Assembly: GCA_902550805.1 (NCBI GenBank)
Contig: CACDAL010000002.1
Coordinates: 57,190 to 121,189, forward strand
DNA from: an uncultured Pelagibacteraceae bacterium
GTDB lineage: Bacteria; Pseudomonadota; Alphaproteobacteria; Pelagibacterales; Pelagibacteraceae
Length of the DNA: 64,000 bases
Reading direction: 5' to 3'
Shown here: positions 47,336 to 56,260 of the stretch, in pieces
Numbering within the stretch: the first letter of the stretch is position 1
Layout of the letters: every line of letters begins with the position of its first letter
Notes under the pieces: generated by a model
Seen by the model: the letters and a program-made list of their open reading frames with translations, nothing else
What the model was told of the DNA's origin: nothing
Databases searched by the model: none
Program-made: the position numbers and the translations under genes

Positions 47336-48716
47336 TTTAGGAAAAACAGAACTAATTCATTTTGTTGGAATCGGCGGAATAGGAATGAGCGGTTTAGCTT
47401 TAATTATGAAAGGATTAGGTTTTAAGGTTCAAGGAAGTGATATTTCTTATAATAAGAATATTGAAAGATTAAAAAAAAAAAAAATCCCTATTTATCTAGG
47501 TCATAATAAAAGAAATATAAAAAAATCTACCATATTAGTAATTTCTTCAGCAATTAAAAAAAATAATCCTGAAATTATCGAAGCAAAAAAATTAAAATTA
47601 GCTTTTTATACTAGAGGTGAAATGTTGGGTCACATCGTTTCATTAATGAGAAATGTTGTAGTTACGGGTTCGCATGGAAAAACTACAACAACTTCTTTAA
47701 TTTCAAGTATTTTTGCTTCTGCCAAATTGGATCCCACAATAATAAATGGAGGAGTTCTTAATTCGTTTGGAAATTCAGCTAAACTTGGAAAAAGTAATTG
47801 GTGTTTAATAGAGTCCGATGAGTCAGATGGAAGTTTTCTCAAAATACCATTTACTTATTCAATTGTTACAAACATAGACGCAGAACATTTAGATTATTAT
47901 AAATCAATAAATAATTTAAAGAAAAATTTTTCTGAATTTCTGGAGAAAACACCATCATTAGGAAAAGCATTTATATGCATTGATGAAAAAAACAATAAAG
48001 AGATTTTGCAAAAAATAAAAAATAAAAATTATTATACTTATGGAATAAGTAAAAATTCAAATTTTCGAATTAAAAACATTATTCAAAAAAAGAATTTTTC
48101 ACAATTTGATATGTATATTAATATTTCTGCAAGTAAAAAAATAATAAAAAAAATTAAAATACCATTGCTTGGCCTTCATAATATTAAAAACGCATCTGCG
48201 GCTGTGGCTGTATCTTTTTCGATTGGTATTTCACAGAATATTATTAAAAAAGGTTTGTTAAAATATAAAGGAGTTCAAAGAAGATTTAATTATTTATTTG
48301 AAAAAAATAATGCAATATTTTTTGACGATTATGCTCATCATCCTACTGAAATAGTTTCAGTATTAGAGGGAGTAAAAAAAGTTTATAAAAAAGAAGAGAT
48401 TATATGTATTTTTCAACCACACAGAATTTCAAGAGTTAAAAATTTAAAAATAGAATTTTCTAAAAGCTTTAAAAAAGCCGATACTGTTTTACTATGTCCA
48501 ATTTATAAAGCTAGTGAAAATTTAAAATTAGGTTTTTCCTATAATTCTTTTGCTAAACTTATAATTAAAAATTCAAGTGTAAAATTAATTAATATTAAAA
48601 GTCAAAAAAGCTTAACTCAATTATTAAAAAAAACTGCATATGGAGAAAAAATTTATATTGGTATGGGAGCGGGATCAATTTCAAATTGGATTAGGAATTT
48701 AGAAAATAATATTTAA
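47325..48716 (+). CDS. murC: UDP-N-acetylmuramate-L-alanine ligase
   Basis: MurC adds L-alanine to UDP-MurNAc, the first peptide step of murein synthesis. The 463-residue protein shows IHFVGIGGIGMSGLALIM, the ATP loop VTGSHGKTTTTSLISSIF, ESDESDGSFLKIPF, TNIDAEHLDYY, VQRRFNYLF and DDYAHHPTEIVSVL with IFQPHRISR. The ATG at 47325 is used; the codon just before it is a TTG in the same frame. It contains an A14 run (47471-47484) within a lysine cluster. It overlaps murB by one base. Confidence 0.96.
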   Translation: MKINLGKTELIHFVGIGGIGMSGLALIMKGLGFKVQGSDISYNKNIERLKKKKIPIYLGHNKRNIKKSTILVISSAIKKNNPEIIEAKKLKLAFYTRGEMLGHIVSLMRNVVVTGSHGKTTTTSLISSIFASAKLDPTIINGGVLNSFGNSAKLGKSNWCLIESDESDGSFLKIPFTYSIVTNIDAEHLDYYKSINNLKKNFSEFLEKTPSLGKAFICIDEKNNKEILQKIKNKNYYTYGISKNSNFRIKNIIQKKNFSQFDMYINISASKKIIKKIKIPLLGLHNIKNASAAVAVSFSIGISQNIIKKGLLKYKGVQRRFNYLFEKNNAIFFDDYAHHPTEIVSVLEGVKKVYKKEEIICIFQPHRISRVKNLKIEFSKSFKKADTVLLCPIYKASENLKLGFSYNSFAKLIIKNSSVKLINIKSQKSLTQLLKKTAYGEKIYIGMGAGSISNWIRNLENNI

Positions 48717-49624
48717 TGATAGTTCATGATATAGAAAAATTTGCTACCAATATAGAAGGCGATATTTCATTTGATTATAGCATAAAAAAATTGAATTGGT
48801 TTAATATTGGAGGAAAAACAAAGATATTTTTTAAGCCTAATTCTTTAAAAGAATTAATTGAATTTCTTAAAATTTATTCCAATAGAGGAAAAATATTTAT
48901 ATTAGGAGCAGGATCTAATGTTTTATTTAAAGATGATATTTTTCAAGGAGTGGTAATTAAACTAGGAAAGAATTTTTCAAATATATCAAAATTAAATGAA
49001 GAAACAATTATCGCAGGAGCTGGCACAACTCAAAAAAAATTATCTGACTTTGCAAAAGATAATCAAATAAGTGGTCTAGAATTTTTGTCTTGTATTCCAG
49101 GCTTAGTTGGAGGAGGCATTAGAATGAATTCAGGTTGTTTTGGCAAGGAATTTAAAAACATATTGGTTTCAGTTCAAGCAATTGATTTTAATGGAATTGT
49201 TAAAACAATACCTGCCGATGATATAAATTTTCAATATAGATCTACAGATTTAAATAAGAATATAGTATTTTTAAGCGCAACTTTTAAAGGATCTAAAAAA
49301 AATAATTTAGAAATAGAAAAATATATGAAGTTGCTTAAAAATAAAAAAGAGAAAGCGCAGCCAACTAAAATTAAAACTGGAGGAAGCACATTCAGGAATC
49401 CAATAGAACAAACTGATAAAAAGGTATGGGAATTAATAAAAGAAGCTGTACCAAAAGGGCTGAATTTTGGTGATGCTCAAATTTCAGAAAAGCATGCAAA
49501 TTTTTTTATAAATAAAAAAAATGCAAATTATGAAGATATGAAAAAACTAATTGATTACACAAAAAATAAAGTTAAAGAAAAAACTGGAATAAATATTAAT
49601 CTTGAAATTGTAATTGTGCAGTAA
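48716..49624 (+). CDS. murB: UDP-N-acetylenolpyruvoylglucosamine reductase
   Basis: MurB reduces the enolpyruvyl group to give UDP-MurNAc, using FAD and NADPH. The 302-residue protein has WFNIGGKTKIFFKP, FILGAGSNVLFKDD, ISGLEFLSCIPGLVGGGIRMNSGCFGKEF, IKTGGSTFRNPIEQ with the catalytic-region serine, and ISEKHANFFINKKNA. The length and domain order fit type I MurB of proteobacteria. It overlaps both neighbours (murC and ddl) by one base. Confidence 0.95.
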   Translation: MIVHDIEKFATNIEGDISFDYSIKKLNWFNIGGKTKIFFKPNSLKELIEFLKIYSNRGKIFILGAGSNVLFKDDIFQGVVIKLGKNFSNISKLNEETIIAGAGTTQKKLSDFAKDNQISGLEFLSCIPGLVGGGIRMNSGCFGKEFKNILVSVQAIDFNGIVKTIPADDINFQYRSTDLNKNIVFLSATFKGSKKNNLEIEKYMKLLKNKKEKAQPTKIKTGGSTFRNPIEQTDKKVWELIKEAVPKGLNFGDAQISEKHANFFINKKNANYEDMKKLIDYTKNKVKEKTGININLEIVIVQ

Positions 49625-50544
49625 TGAAAAAAATTCTTGTATTGGCAGGCGGGTATTCAAATGAAAGAGAAATAAGCCTTTTGACAGCTAAAAGTGTTTG
49701 TAATGAGTTAAAAAAAGATAAAAAATATAATATAAAAATACAAGAACCAAATGGCGAATTTGTAAATGTATTGAGATCTTATAAGCCAGATTTAGTTTTA
49801 AATTTATTGCACGGAAGATATGGTGAAGATGGATACGTTCAAGCAATATTAGAGTCAGAAAAAATTAAATATACACATTCTGGAGTTCTATCATCTGCTT
49901 TAGCAATAGATAAAGAATTATCAAAAAAAATATTTGTGAAAAATAGTATTTTAACGCCAAATTATTTAAAATTTATTTTTACAAAAAAACTTAATAAGGA
50001 AAAATTTATTAAAAAAATTGAAAAAAAATTAAGATTTCCTGTAGTTATTAAGCCTATAAATGAAGGTTCCAGTGTTAGCGTTTATATATGCGATAAATTA
50101 ACTTTCATTAATAAATTATTAAGTTTAAAAAAATACGGAGAGGTTTTGATAGAAGAGTATATTCCGGGGCGAGAAATTCAAGTGGCTATTATTGATAAAA
50201 CCAAACTTGGAGCCATAGAACTAATACCTAAGAGAAGATTTTATGATTATGAAGCTAAGTATAATTCAAAAGCTAAGACTGAACATATTATCCCAGTAAA
50301 TATAACCAAAAAAAATTATAATAAAGTAACATCGATAGCTCTGAAAGCCCACAAACTTTTAAAATGCAGAGGAGTAACAAGATCAGATTTTAGATTTTAC
50401 AAAAATAAATTTTATTTACTGGAAATTAATACTCAACCTGGCATGACCTCATTATCATTAGTACCAGAAATAGCCAGATATAAAAAAATTTCATTTAAAC
50501 AATTAATCGAAAGAATAATTAAAGATGCGTCAATCAATAAATAA
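49624..50544 (+). CDS. ddl: D-alanine-D-alanine ligase
   Basis: Ddl joins two D-alanines to supply the MurF substrate. The 306-residue ATP-grasp enzyme shows VLAGGYSNEREISLLTAKSV, LNLLHGRYGEDGYVQAILE, YTHSGVLSSALAIDKELSKKIF, FPVVIKPINEGSSVSVYI, EEYIPGREIQVAII and the metal-binding end CRGVTRSDFRFY with LLEINTQPGMTSLSLVPEIA. Its 3' end overlaps ftsQ by 20 bp, the longest same-strand overlap in the cluster. Confidence 0.96.
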   Translation: MKKILVLAGGYSNEREISLLTAKSVCNELKKDKKYNIKIQEPNGEFVNVLRSYKPDLVLNLLHGRYGEDGYVQAILESEKIKYTHSGVLSSALAIDKELSKKIFVKNSILTPNYLKFIFTKKLNKEKFIKKIEKKLRFPVVIKPINEGSSVSVYICDKLTFINKLLSLKKYGEVLIEEYIPGREIQVAIIDKTKLGAIELIPKRRFYDYEAKYNSKAKTEHIIPVNITKKNYNKVTSIALKAHKLLKCRGVTRSDFRFYKNKFYLLEINTQPGMTSLSLVPEIARYKKISFKQLIERIIKDASINK

Positions 50545-51220
50545 AAGAAAAATATATTTTTATTTATTAATATTTTTTTTTTTAAGCACCAGTTCTAATT
50601 TAAATTATATTTCAAAATTTTCCAAACTAAATTTAATTAAAAGTATAGAAATAAAAGGCCTAAATGAAAAAGAAAAAATTTATTTAAAAAATGAATTAGA
50701 GATTTATAAAAATAGGAATATTTTTTTAGTTAAAAAAAATGAAATTTTAAAAAGTTTGAGTATTTTTAATTTTTTAGAAAATTTTTCTATTCAAAAAATT
50801 TTACCTTCAGAATTGATTATTTTTGCAAAAAAAACAAATTTTTTAGGCATTGCGATTTTAGATGGTGAGAAGTTTTATATTGGAAGTAATGGAAAACTAA
50901 TATTAATCTCACAGGTTACGAAAGAAGAAAATTTACCATATGTATTTGGAAAATTTTCAGTTATTGAATTTTTAGATTTACAAAAAGATCTATTAGAATC
51001 AAAAATTGATTTGAAAAGTATAAAGAAATATTTTTATCACAAGGGCAAAAGATGGGATTTAGAATTTGCTAATGGTGTAGTAGTAATGTTACCCTACAAA
51101 AATTTGAAAGAAGCATTAAAATATTATAATTATTTAATTAATAGCAACAACATTCAATTTGTTAAGAGTGTCGATTTAAGAATTCTAAATAGAATTATTA
51201 TAACAAATGAACAAAAATAA
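50525..51220 (+). CDS. ftsQ: Cell division protein FtsQ
   Basis: FtsQ is a bitopic divisome protein whose periplasmic POTRA domain recruits FtsB and FtsL. The 231-residue product has a membrane segment at about residues 10-28, then a POTRA-like domain (IKSIEIKGLNEKEKIYLKNELEIYKNRNIFLVKKNEIL) and a beta domain with the LGIAILDGEKFYIGSNGKLI segment and a late KRWDLEFANGVVVMLP. Conservation is limited, but the position between ddl and ftsA is diagnostic. Confidence 0.88.
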   Translation: MRQSINKRKIYFYLLIFFFLSTSSNLNYISKFSKLNLIKSIEIKGLNEKEKIYLKNELEIYKNRNIFLVKKNEILKSLSIFNFLENFSIQKILPSELIIFAKKTNFLGIAILDGEKFYIGSNGKLILISQVTKEENLPYVFGKFSVIEFLDLQKDLLESKIDLKSIKKYFYHKGKRWDLEFANGVVVMLPYKNLKEALKYYNYLINSNNIQFVKSVDLRILNRIIITNEQK

Positions 51221-52382
51221 ATATTCTACCATCATAGATTATGGGTCTTCAAATTTTAGGCTAGGTATTTTTAATGAAAATTTAGAAAATTTATATATTT
51301 CATCAAAAGCAGTTGTAGAAAAAAATGATTACAACGAGCACTTTAGCTCTATTAATTTTTTAATTAAAGACGCTGAAAAAAAAATTTCAAATCATATAGA
51401 AAATATTGTTGTATTGTATGATGATAAAGATATTTCTTCTGTCGATTTATCAATTAAAAGAGATTTTGATCAAAAAATATTTATTGATGATATTTATTCT
51501 TCTATAATTTTGGAAGCTAATCAATTAATAAAAAATAATTACATAAATAAGAAAATAATACACGTAATTATTGTTAAAAATATAATCGATTCAAAAGAGT
51601 ACACAAAAAAATTTAATGAAAATTTAAAGGCAAAATCAATTATATTAGAAATAAAATTTATTTGCTTAAATGAAAAAAAATTCAATCAAGTATCTGATGT
51701 ATTTAAAAAATGTAATTTAAAAATTATAAATTTTTTCTGTAGTAGCTATGTAAAATCTCTTTCTTATGTTGATTCTTTCAATGATAAATTAGTTAGTTTA
51801 TTAGACATAGGTTTTGAAAGAAGTACATTATTAATATTTAATAAAAAAAAATTAATTCACATGAATAGTATTCCAATTGGAGGAAATCATATTACAAAGG
51901 ATATTTCTAATGTTTTAAAATTAGATATAAATGATTCCGAGATGATTAAAAAAGCTTTTAACAAATCTGAAAATGAATTTTCTTATTATCAAAAAATTAA
52001 TGAAAGTAGTGATTTTATTAAACAAATTACAGATAATAGTATTTCGATAGATATATTAAAAAAAGTTGTATTAGCTAGAATAGAAGAAATTTTTGATTTG
52101 ATCTTTAAAGATTTGGTAAATTTAAATGATTTTAATAATTATGAAAATTCTTTGTTAGTTTTGACTGGAAATGGATCAAAATTATTTGATAAAAATTCTT
52201 TTCATTTAAGTGATAAATATTCTTTTAAAGAAATCAATTATTACGAGGAAGAAGATCTAGAAATTTGTAAATCAGGTTTAAAGTCTGAAATTAGTTTAGG
52301 CAAAGAAGACATTAAAATTTTTACAAAAAATCAAATAAAACCTGGAATTTTTGAAAGATTTTTTAACTTTTTTAGCCGTTAA
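51207..52382 (+). CDS. ftsA: Cell division protein FtsA (divergent)
   Basis: FtsA is the actin-like protein that tethers FtsZ filaments to the membrane. The 391-residue protein has phosphate-1-like IIDYGSSNFRLGIF, phosphate-2-like LVSLLDIGFERSTLLIF, SIPIGGNHITKDISNVL, and an adenosine-region LLVLTGNGSKLF. It ends with FERFFNFFSR, a plausible amphipathic membrane-targeting helix. Sequence is more divergent than other divisome genes here. Normally ftsZ follows; here 63 nt separate ftsA from lpxC. Confidence 0.88.
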   Translation: MNKNKYSTIIDYGSSNFRLGIFNENLENLYISSKAVVEKNDYNEHFSSINFLIKDAEKKISNHIENIVVLYDDKDISSVDLSIKRDFDQKIFIDDIYSSIILEANQLIKNNYINKKIIHVIIVKNIIDSKEYTKKFNENLKAKSIILEIKFICLNEKKFNQVSDVFKKCNLKIINFFCSSYVKSLSYVDSFNDKLVSLLDIGFERSTLLIFNKKKLIHMNSIPIGGNHITKDISNVLKLDINDSEMIKKAFNKSENEFSYYQKINESSDFIKQITDNSISIDILKKVVLARIEEIFDLIFKDLVNLNDFNNYENSLLVLTGNGSKLFDKNSFHLSDKYSFKEINYYEEEDLEICKSGLKSEISLGKEDIKIFTKNQIKPGIFERFFNFFSR

Positions 52383-52445
52383 TTGTATTTTCTTGTAACA
52401 TTAGTTGTATGTCAAATTCTTAATCCTTTTTGTATACAAGTATTA

Positions 52446-53366
52446 ATGCCAATATTAACCCAAAGAACAATATCAAAAAGAATATCAACCAAGGGAATTG
52501 GTATACACACAGGAATAGAAGCAAAAATTGAAATATTTCCTGCCCAGCCTAATTCTGGAATTATCTTTAAAAGAATTGATTTAAAAAAAAATAATATTGT
52601 AATTCCACATTTTAATAATGTTTCAGAAGCAACTCTTTGCACAACTATTTCAAATGATTATGGTGTTAAAGTTTCTACTGTTGAGCATTTGTTGGGAGCT
52701 TTATATGGAATGGGAATTGATAATGCTATAATAGAGCTGGATTCACAGGAGGTGCCTATTTTAGATGGATCGGCAAAACAATTTGTAGAATTAATTCAAG
52801 AAGCAGGAATAAAAATTAGCGATGTACCAATAAAGTTAATAAAGATAGAACAAAGAGTAGAATTAAAAGATGGAGAAAAATTTATTTCAATTGATAAATC
52901 TAAAGTAAGTTTAGATATAGATTTTGAAATTAAATATAATAATTCTTTTATAAGAACCCAAAGAAATAAAATTAGTGTATTCGAAGATAATTTAAGAGAA
53001 ATATATAATTCAAGAACATTTTGTCTTTTTGAAGATGTAGAAAAACTTAAAAAAATAGGTTTAGGAAAAGGTGGAAGTTTAGAGAATGCCATAGTAGTAA
53101 AAAATGATTCTGTAATGAATGAGGAAGGTCTAAGGAATGAACTAGAATTTGTTAACCATAAAATTTTAGATTGTATGGGTGATCTTTATCTTACAGGATA
53201 TAAAATAATTGGCTCAATAATATGTTCACAAGGCGGACACAGTTTAACAAATAAATTGTTAAGAAAATTATTTAGTGATCAAAAAAATTATTCTTTAATC
53301 GAAATTAAGGGAAAAAATTTACCTCATTCTTTTGCAAGCAAAAATCATTTAAGATCAATCGCATAA
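52446..53366 (+). CDS. lpxC: UDP-3-O-acyl-N-acetylglucosamine deacetylase
   Basis: LpxC catalyses the committed step of lipid A synthesis; its presence shows an LPS-bearing outer membrane. The zinc and catalytic segments are visible: TVEHLLGALYGMGIDN, ILDGSAKQFVELI and FVNHKILDCMGDLYLTG with its His and Asp. The frame is open back to a TTG adjoining ftsA, but the ATG at 52446 gives the normal LpxC start (QRTISKRISTKGIGIHTG). The product is then 306 residues. The 20-residue upstream extension has no homology to expect. Confidence 0.95.
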   Translation: MPILTQRTISKRISTKGIGIHTGIEAKIEIFPAQPNSGIIFKRIDLKKNNIVIPHFNNVSEATLCTTISNDYGVKVSTVEHLLGALYGMGIDNAIIELDSQEVPILDGSAKQFVELIQEAGIKISDVPIKLIKIEQRVELKDGEKFISIDKSKVSLDIDFEIKYNNSFIRTQRNKISVFEDNLREIYNSRTFCLFEDVEKLKKIGLGKGGSLENAIVVKNDSVMNEEGLRNELEFVNHKILDCMGDLYLTGYKIIGSIICSQGGHSLTNKLLRKLFSDQKNYSLIEIKGKNLPHSFASKNHLRSIA

Positions 53367-53402
53367 AAGTTAGAATTTTAAAATAAATTCTGATAAAAAT
53401 TA

Positions 53403-54245
53403 ATGATGAATTTAGTTTTAAAATATTTTTTTGTTTTTATATTAATTTTTTTAATTTCATGCTCGAAAGAACAAAAACAAATATCAATAATTGAAGAAAA
53501 AGAATTGAAACCTCAAATGATAGAGGCTTACAATGAAGGATTAGAAGAACTAGAAAGAGGAGATGCAATATATGCCGCTAAAAAATTTAATGAAGCAGAG
53601 TTATTATATCCCCAATCAATTTGGGCACCAAGAGCTGCATTGATGGCAGCTTACTCATATTTTTCTCAACTTTATTATGGTGATGCAGTTCTTGAATTAG
53701 AAAGATTTCTAGATAAATATAAAAATCATCCTAGAAGAGATTATGCATATTACTTATTAGCACTATGTCATTATGATCAAATCATTGATGAAAAAAAAGA
53801 TCTAAATGAAATTCTTAGAGCTCAAAAATATTTTAATATCGTTATTGAAAAATTCCCAAACACAGAATTTGCAATTGATTCTGAATTTAAATTAGAATTG
53901 ATAGAAGAAATTTTAGCTTCTAAAGAAATGTATTTAGCAAGATATTATGTCGATAGAGAAAAATGGATACCAGCTATAAATAGGTTTAAAAAGGTAGCAA
54001 ATGATTTTGACACAACTATATATGTAGAAGAGGCCTTGCATAGATTAGTTGAATTACATTATAAAATAGGTCTTATCGATGAATCAAAAAAGTATGCGGC
54101 CTTACTTGGATACAATTATCAATCAAGTAAATGGTATGAAGAATCATATAGAATTTTTAATAGTAATTATAAAAAAAAATCAAAGAAAAAAGATACGAAA
54201 AAACAAGATTCTATCTTAAAAAAATTTAAAGATTTGCTTAAATAA
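53403..54245 (+). CDS. bamD: Outer membrane assembly lipoprotein BamD
   Basis: BamD is the essential lipoprotein partner of BamA in outer-membrane protein insertion. The 280-residue protein has a lipobox LISC with the lipid-carrying C20, consistent with lgt in this window. TPR-type helical repeats follow, including AYNEGLEELERGDAIYAAKKFNEAELLYPQSIWAPRAALMAAYSYF, HPRRDYAYYLLALCHYDQ and a lysine-rich C-terminus. In most alphaproteobacteria recN follows; here ligA follows directly after 5 nt. Confidence 0.93.
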   Translation: MMNLVLKYFFVFILIFLISCSKEQKQISIIEEKELKPQMIEAYNEGLEELERGDAIYAAKKFNEAELLYPQSIWAPRAALMAAYSYFSQLYYGDAVLELERFLDKYKNHPRRDYAYYLLALCHYDQIIDEKKDLNEILRAQKYFNIVIEKFPNTEFAIDSEFKLELIEEILASKEMYLARYYVDREKWIPAINRFKKVANDFDTTIYVEEALHRLVELHYKIGLIDESKKYAALLGYNYQSSKWYEESYRIFNSNYKKKSKKKDTKKQDSILKKFKDLLK

Positions 54246-54250
54246 ATTTG

Positions 54251-56260
54251 ATGAACGGAAAGATAAAAAAAAATTATCAAATAAAAATTAATGAATATCA
54301 AAAACATAATAGATTATACTACCAAAAAAGTTCACCAGTAATATCTGATAAAGATTTTGATGAATTAAAAAAAGAAATAATTGGATTAGAAAAAAAATAT
54401 AATTTTTTAAAAAGCAATTTATCTCCCTCTAAAACTGTCGGTTTTAAACCTTCAAAAATTTTTCAAAAATTTAAACATAAAGTAGAAATGTTATCATTAT
54501 CTAACGCTTTTAATGAAGAAGATTTATTTAATTTCGAAAAAAAAATTTTTAATTTTGTTAATAAAAAAATTAAATTTGATTATAGTGTGGAACCTAAAAT
54601 AGATGGTATTTCAGCTTCATTAATTTATAAAAATGGCAAATTTACAGAGGGAGTTTCAAGAGGAGATGGAAAGGAAGGTGAATTAATTACTGAAAATTTA
54701 AAAACAATTAGCGATATACCACATAGGGTAAACAATAAAGACTTTCCAAATAATATCGAAATTAGAGGAGAGGTTTTTATAAAAAGAAAAGCTTTTGAAA
54801 ATTTTAAAAATAATTTTGCCAATGCTAGAAATGCAGCCTCAGGATCATTAAGGCAAAAAGATCCATTAGAAACAAAAAAAATTCCATTGCATTTTATTGC
54901 TTATACTTTTGGTTATTTTGAAGAAAATAGATTTAAATACCAATCAGATTTTCTGCAATCTTTAAAAATATGGGGTTTTCAAACAAGTAAATATAATAAG
55001 GTAATAAAAAACATTAAGGAACTTATATTATTTCACAAAAATTTTGAGAATCAAAGATTTGAGTTAGATTATGATGTAGATGGTTTAGTTTATAAAGTTA
55101 ATGATTTACAATTGCAAAAAAGATTAGGATTTACTTCAAATGCACCAAGATGGGCAATTGCTCATAAATTTTCTGCAAATAATGCTTATTCAGAAATATT
55201 AAATATAGATATTCAATTGGGAAGAACAGGAGCATTAACACCTGTAGCAAAAATTGAACCAGTTAATATAGGTGGAGTTGTTGTATCTAATGCAACACTG
55301 CATAATGAAGATGAAATAAAAAGAAAAGACATAAGAATTGGCGATACTGTCAAAATAGAAAGAGCAGGCGATGTAATTCCACATGTTATTGAAGTTGATT
55401 TAAAAAAAAGAAAAAACAATTCAAAGAAATTTATTTTTCCAATTAAGTGTCCTTCTTGTGGGTCTAAAACTGAAAAGGAATTTAATAATTCTACAAAAAA
55501 ATACGATGCGGTAAGAAGATGCACAAATGAAGGATATGATTGTGAAAAGATTGCTATAGAAAAAATAAAACATTTTATTTCTAAAGATGCTTTAAATATT
55601 GATGGATTAGGAAAAAGAGTTGTAGAAAAATTTTGGGAAAAAAAGATAATAAAGTTTCCACAAGATATATTCAAATTGGATTATGATAAAATATCAAATT
55701 TAGAAGGGTGGGGAAAACTGTCTGTATCAAATTTGAAATATTCTATAGAACAATCAAAAAAAGTAACACTTGATAGATTTATTTATTCTATAGGAATAAG
55801 ACATATAGGAATAGAAAATGCAAAATTAATTTCTGAATATGTTGTTTCAATTAAAAATTTTTTAAACTTAATTGATAAAAAAAATATGAATCAATTTTTA
55901 AATATTGATGGAATAGGCGGGGTCCAGATTGAATCGTTCAAAAGATTTTTTAATAATACAAAAAATTATAATGTGGTAATCGAGCTATCTAATATATTGT
56001 CTATAAAAAAAATCGAAATTAATAAAAAAGGAAAATTAAAGAATAAATCATTCATGTTTACTGGAAAATTAAATAACATTAGTAGAGCCGAAGCTAAATC
56101 ACTTGTTGAAAAAAATTCAGGATCTATTGTTAGTACGGTAAATAAAAAACTAAATTATCTTGTAGTTGGTCAAAAGCCCACAAACAAAAAAATACAACAA
56201 GCGAAACAATTGGGAATAGATATTATCTCTCAAGATGAATGGAATAAATTATTAAATTAA
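54251..56260 (+). CDS. ligA: NAD-dependent DNA ligase
   Basis: LigA seals nicks between Okazaki fragments using NAD+. The 669-residue protein has the Ia domain (HNRLYYQKSSPVISDKDFDEL), the adenylation lysine in VEPKIDGISASLIY, the motif RNAASGSLRQKDP, an OB fold (GRTGALTPVAKIEPV), a four-cysteine zinc finger (CPSCGSK and CTNEGYDC), helix-hairpin-helix repeats (IDGLGKRVVEKF, IDGIGGVQIESF) and a C-terminal BRCT domain (KSFMFTGKLNNISRAEAKSLVEKNSG). The ATG at 54251 is preferred to the TTG one codon earlier. It ends the dcw run and overlaps the M24 peptidase gene tail-to-tail by 9 bp. Confidence 0.96.
   Translation: MNGKIKKNYQIKINEYQKHNRLYYQKSSPVISDKDFDELKKEIIGLEKKYNFLKSNLSPSKTVGFKPSKIFQKFKHKVEMLSLSNAFNEEDLFNFEKKIFNFVNKKIKFDYSVEPKIDGISASLIYKNGKFTEGVSRGDGKEGELITENLKTISDIPHRVNNKDFPNNIEIRGEVFIKRKAFENFKNNFANARNAASGSLRQKDPLETKKIPLHFIAYTFGYFEENRFKYQSDFLQSLKIWGFQTSKYNKVIKNIKELILFHKNFENQRFELDYDVDGLVYKVNDLQLQKRLGFTSNAPRWAIAHKFSANNAYSEILNIDIQLGRTGALTPVAKIEPVNIGGVVVSNATLHNEDEIKRKDIRIGDTVKIERAGDVIPHVIEVDLKKRKNNSKKFIFPIKCPSCGSKTEKEFNNSTKKYDAVRRCTNEGYDCEKIAIEKIKHFISKDALNIDGLGKRVVEKFWEKKIIKFPQDIFKLDYDKISNLEGWGKLSVSNLKYSIEQSKKVTLDRFIYSIGIRHIGIENAKLISEYVVSIKNFLNLIDKKNMNQFLNIDGIGGVQIESFKRFFNNTKNYNVVIELSNILSIKKIEINKKGKLKNKSFMFTGKLNNISRAEAKSLVEKNSGSIVSTVNKKLNYLVVGQKPTNKKIQQAKQLGIDIISQDEWNKLLN

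Noticed and set aside
52383..52445. TTG-started N-terminal extension of LpxC
   Set aside because: The extension has no place in the LpxC family, and the ATG at 52446 gives the normal N-terminus.
53372..53391. AGAATTT/AAATTCT hairpin between lpxC and bamD
   Set aside because: No T-run follows and such AT-only inverted repeats are common in this base composition, so it is not called a terminator.
55213..55674. 153-codon minus-strand open frame inside ligA
   Set aside because: It mirrors the OB-fold and zinc-finger coding region of ligA and has no recognisable protein features.
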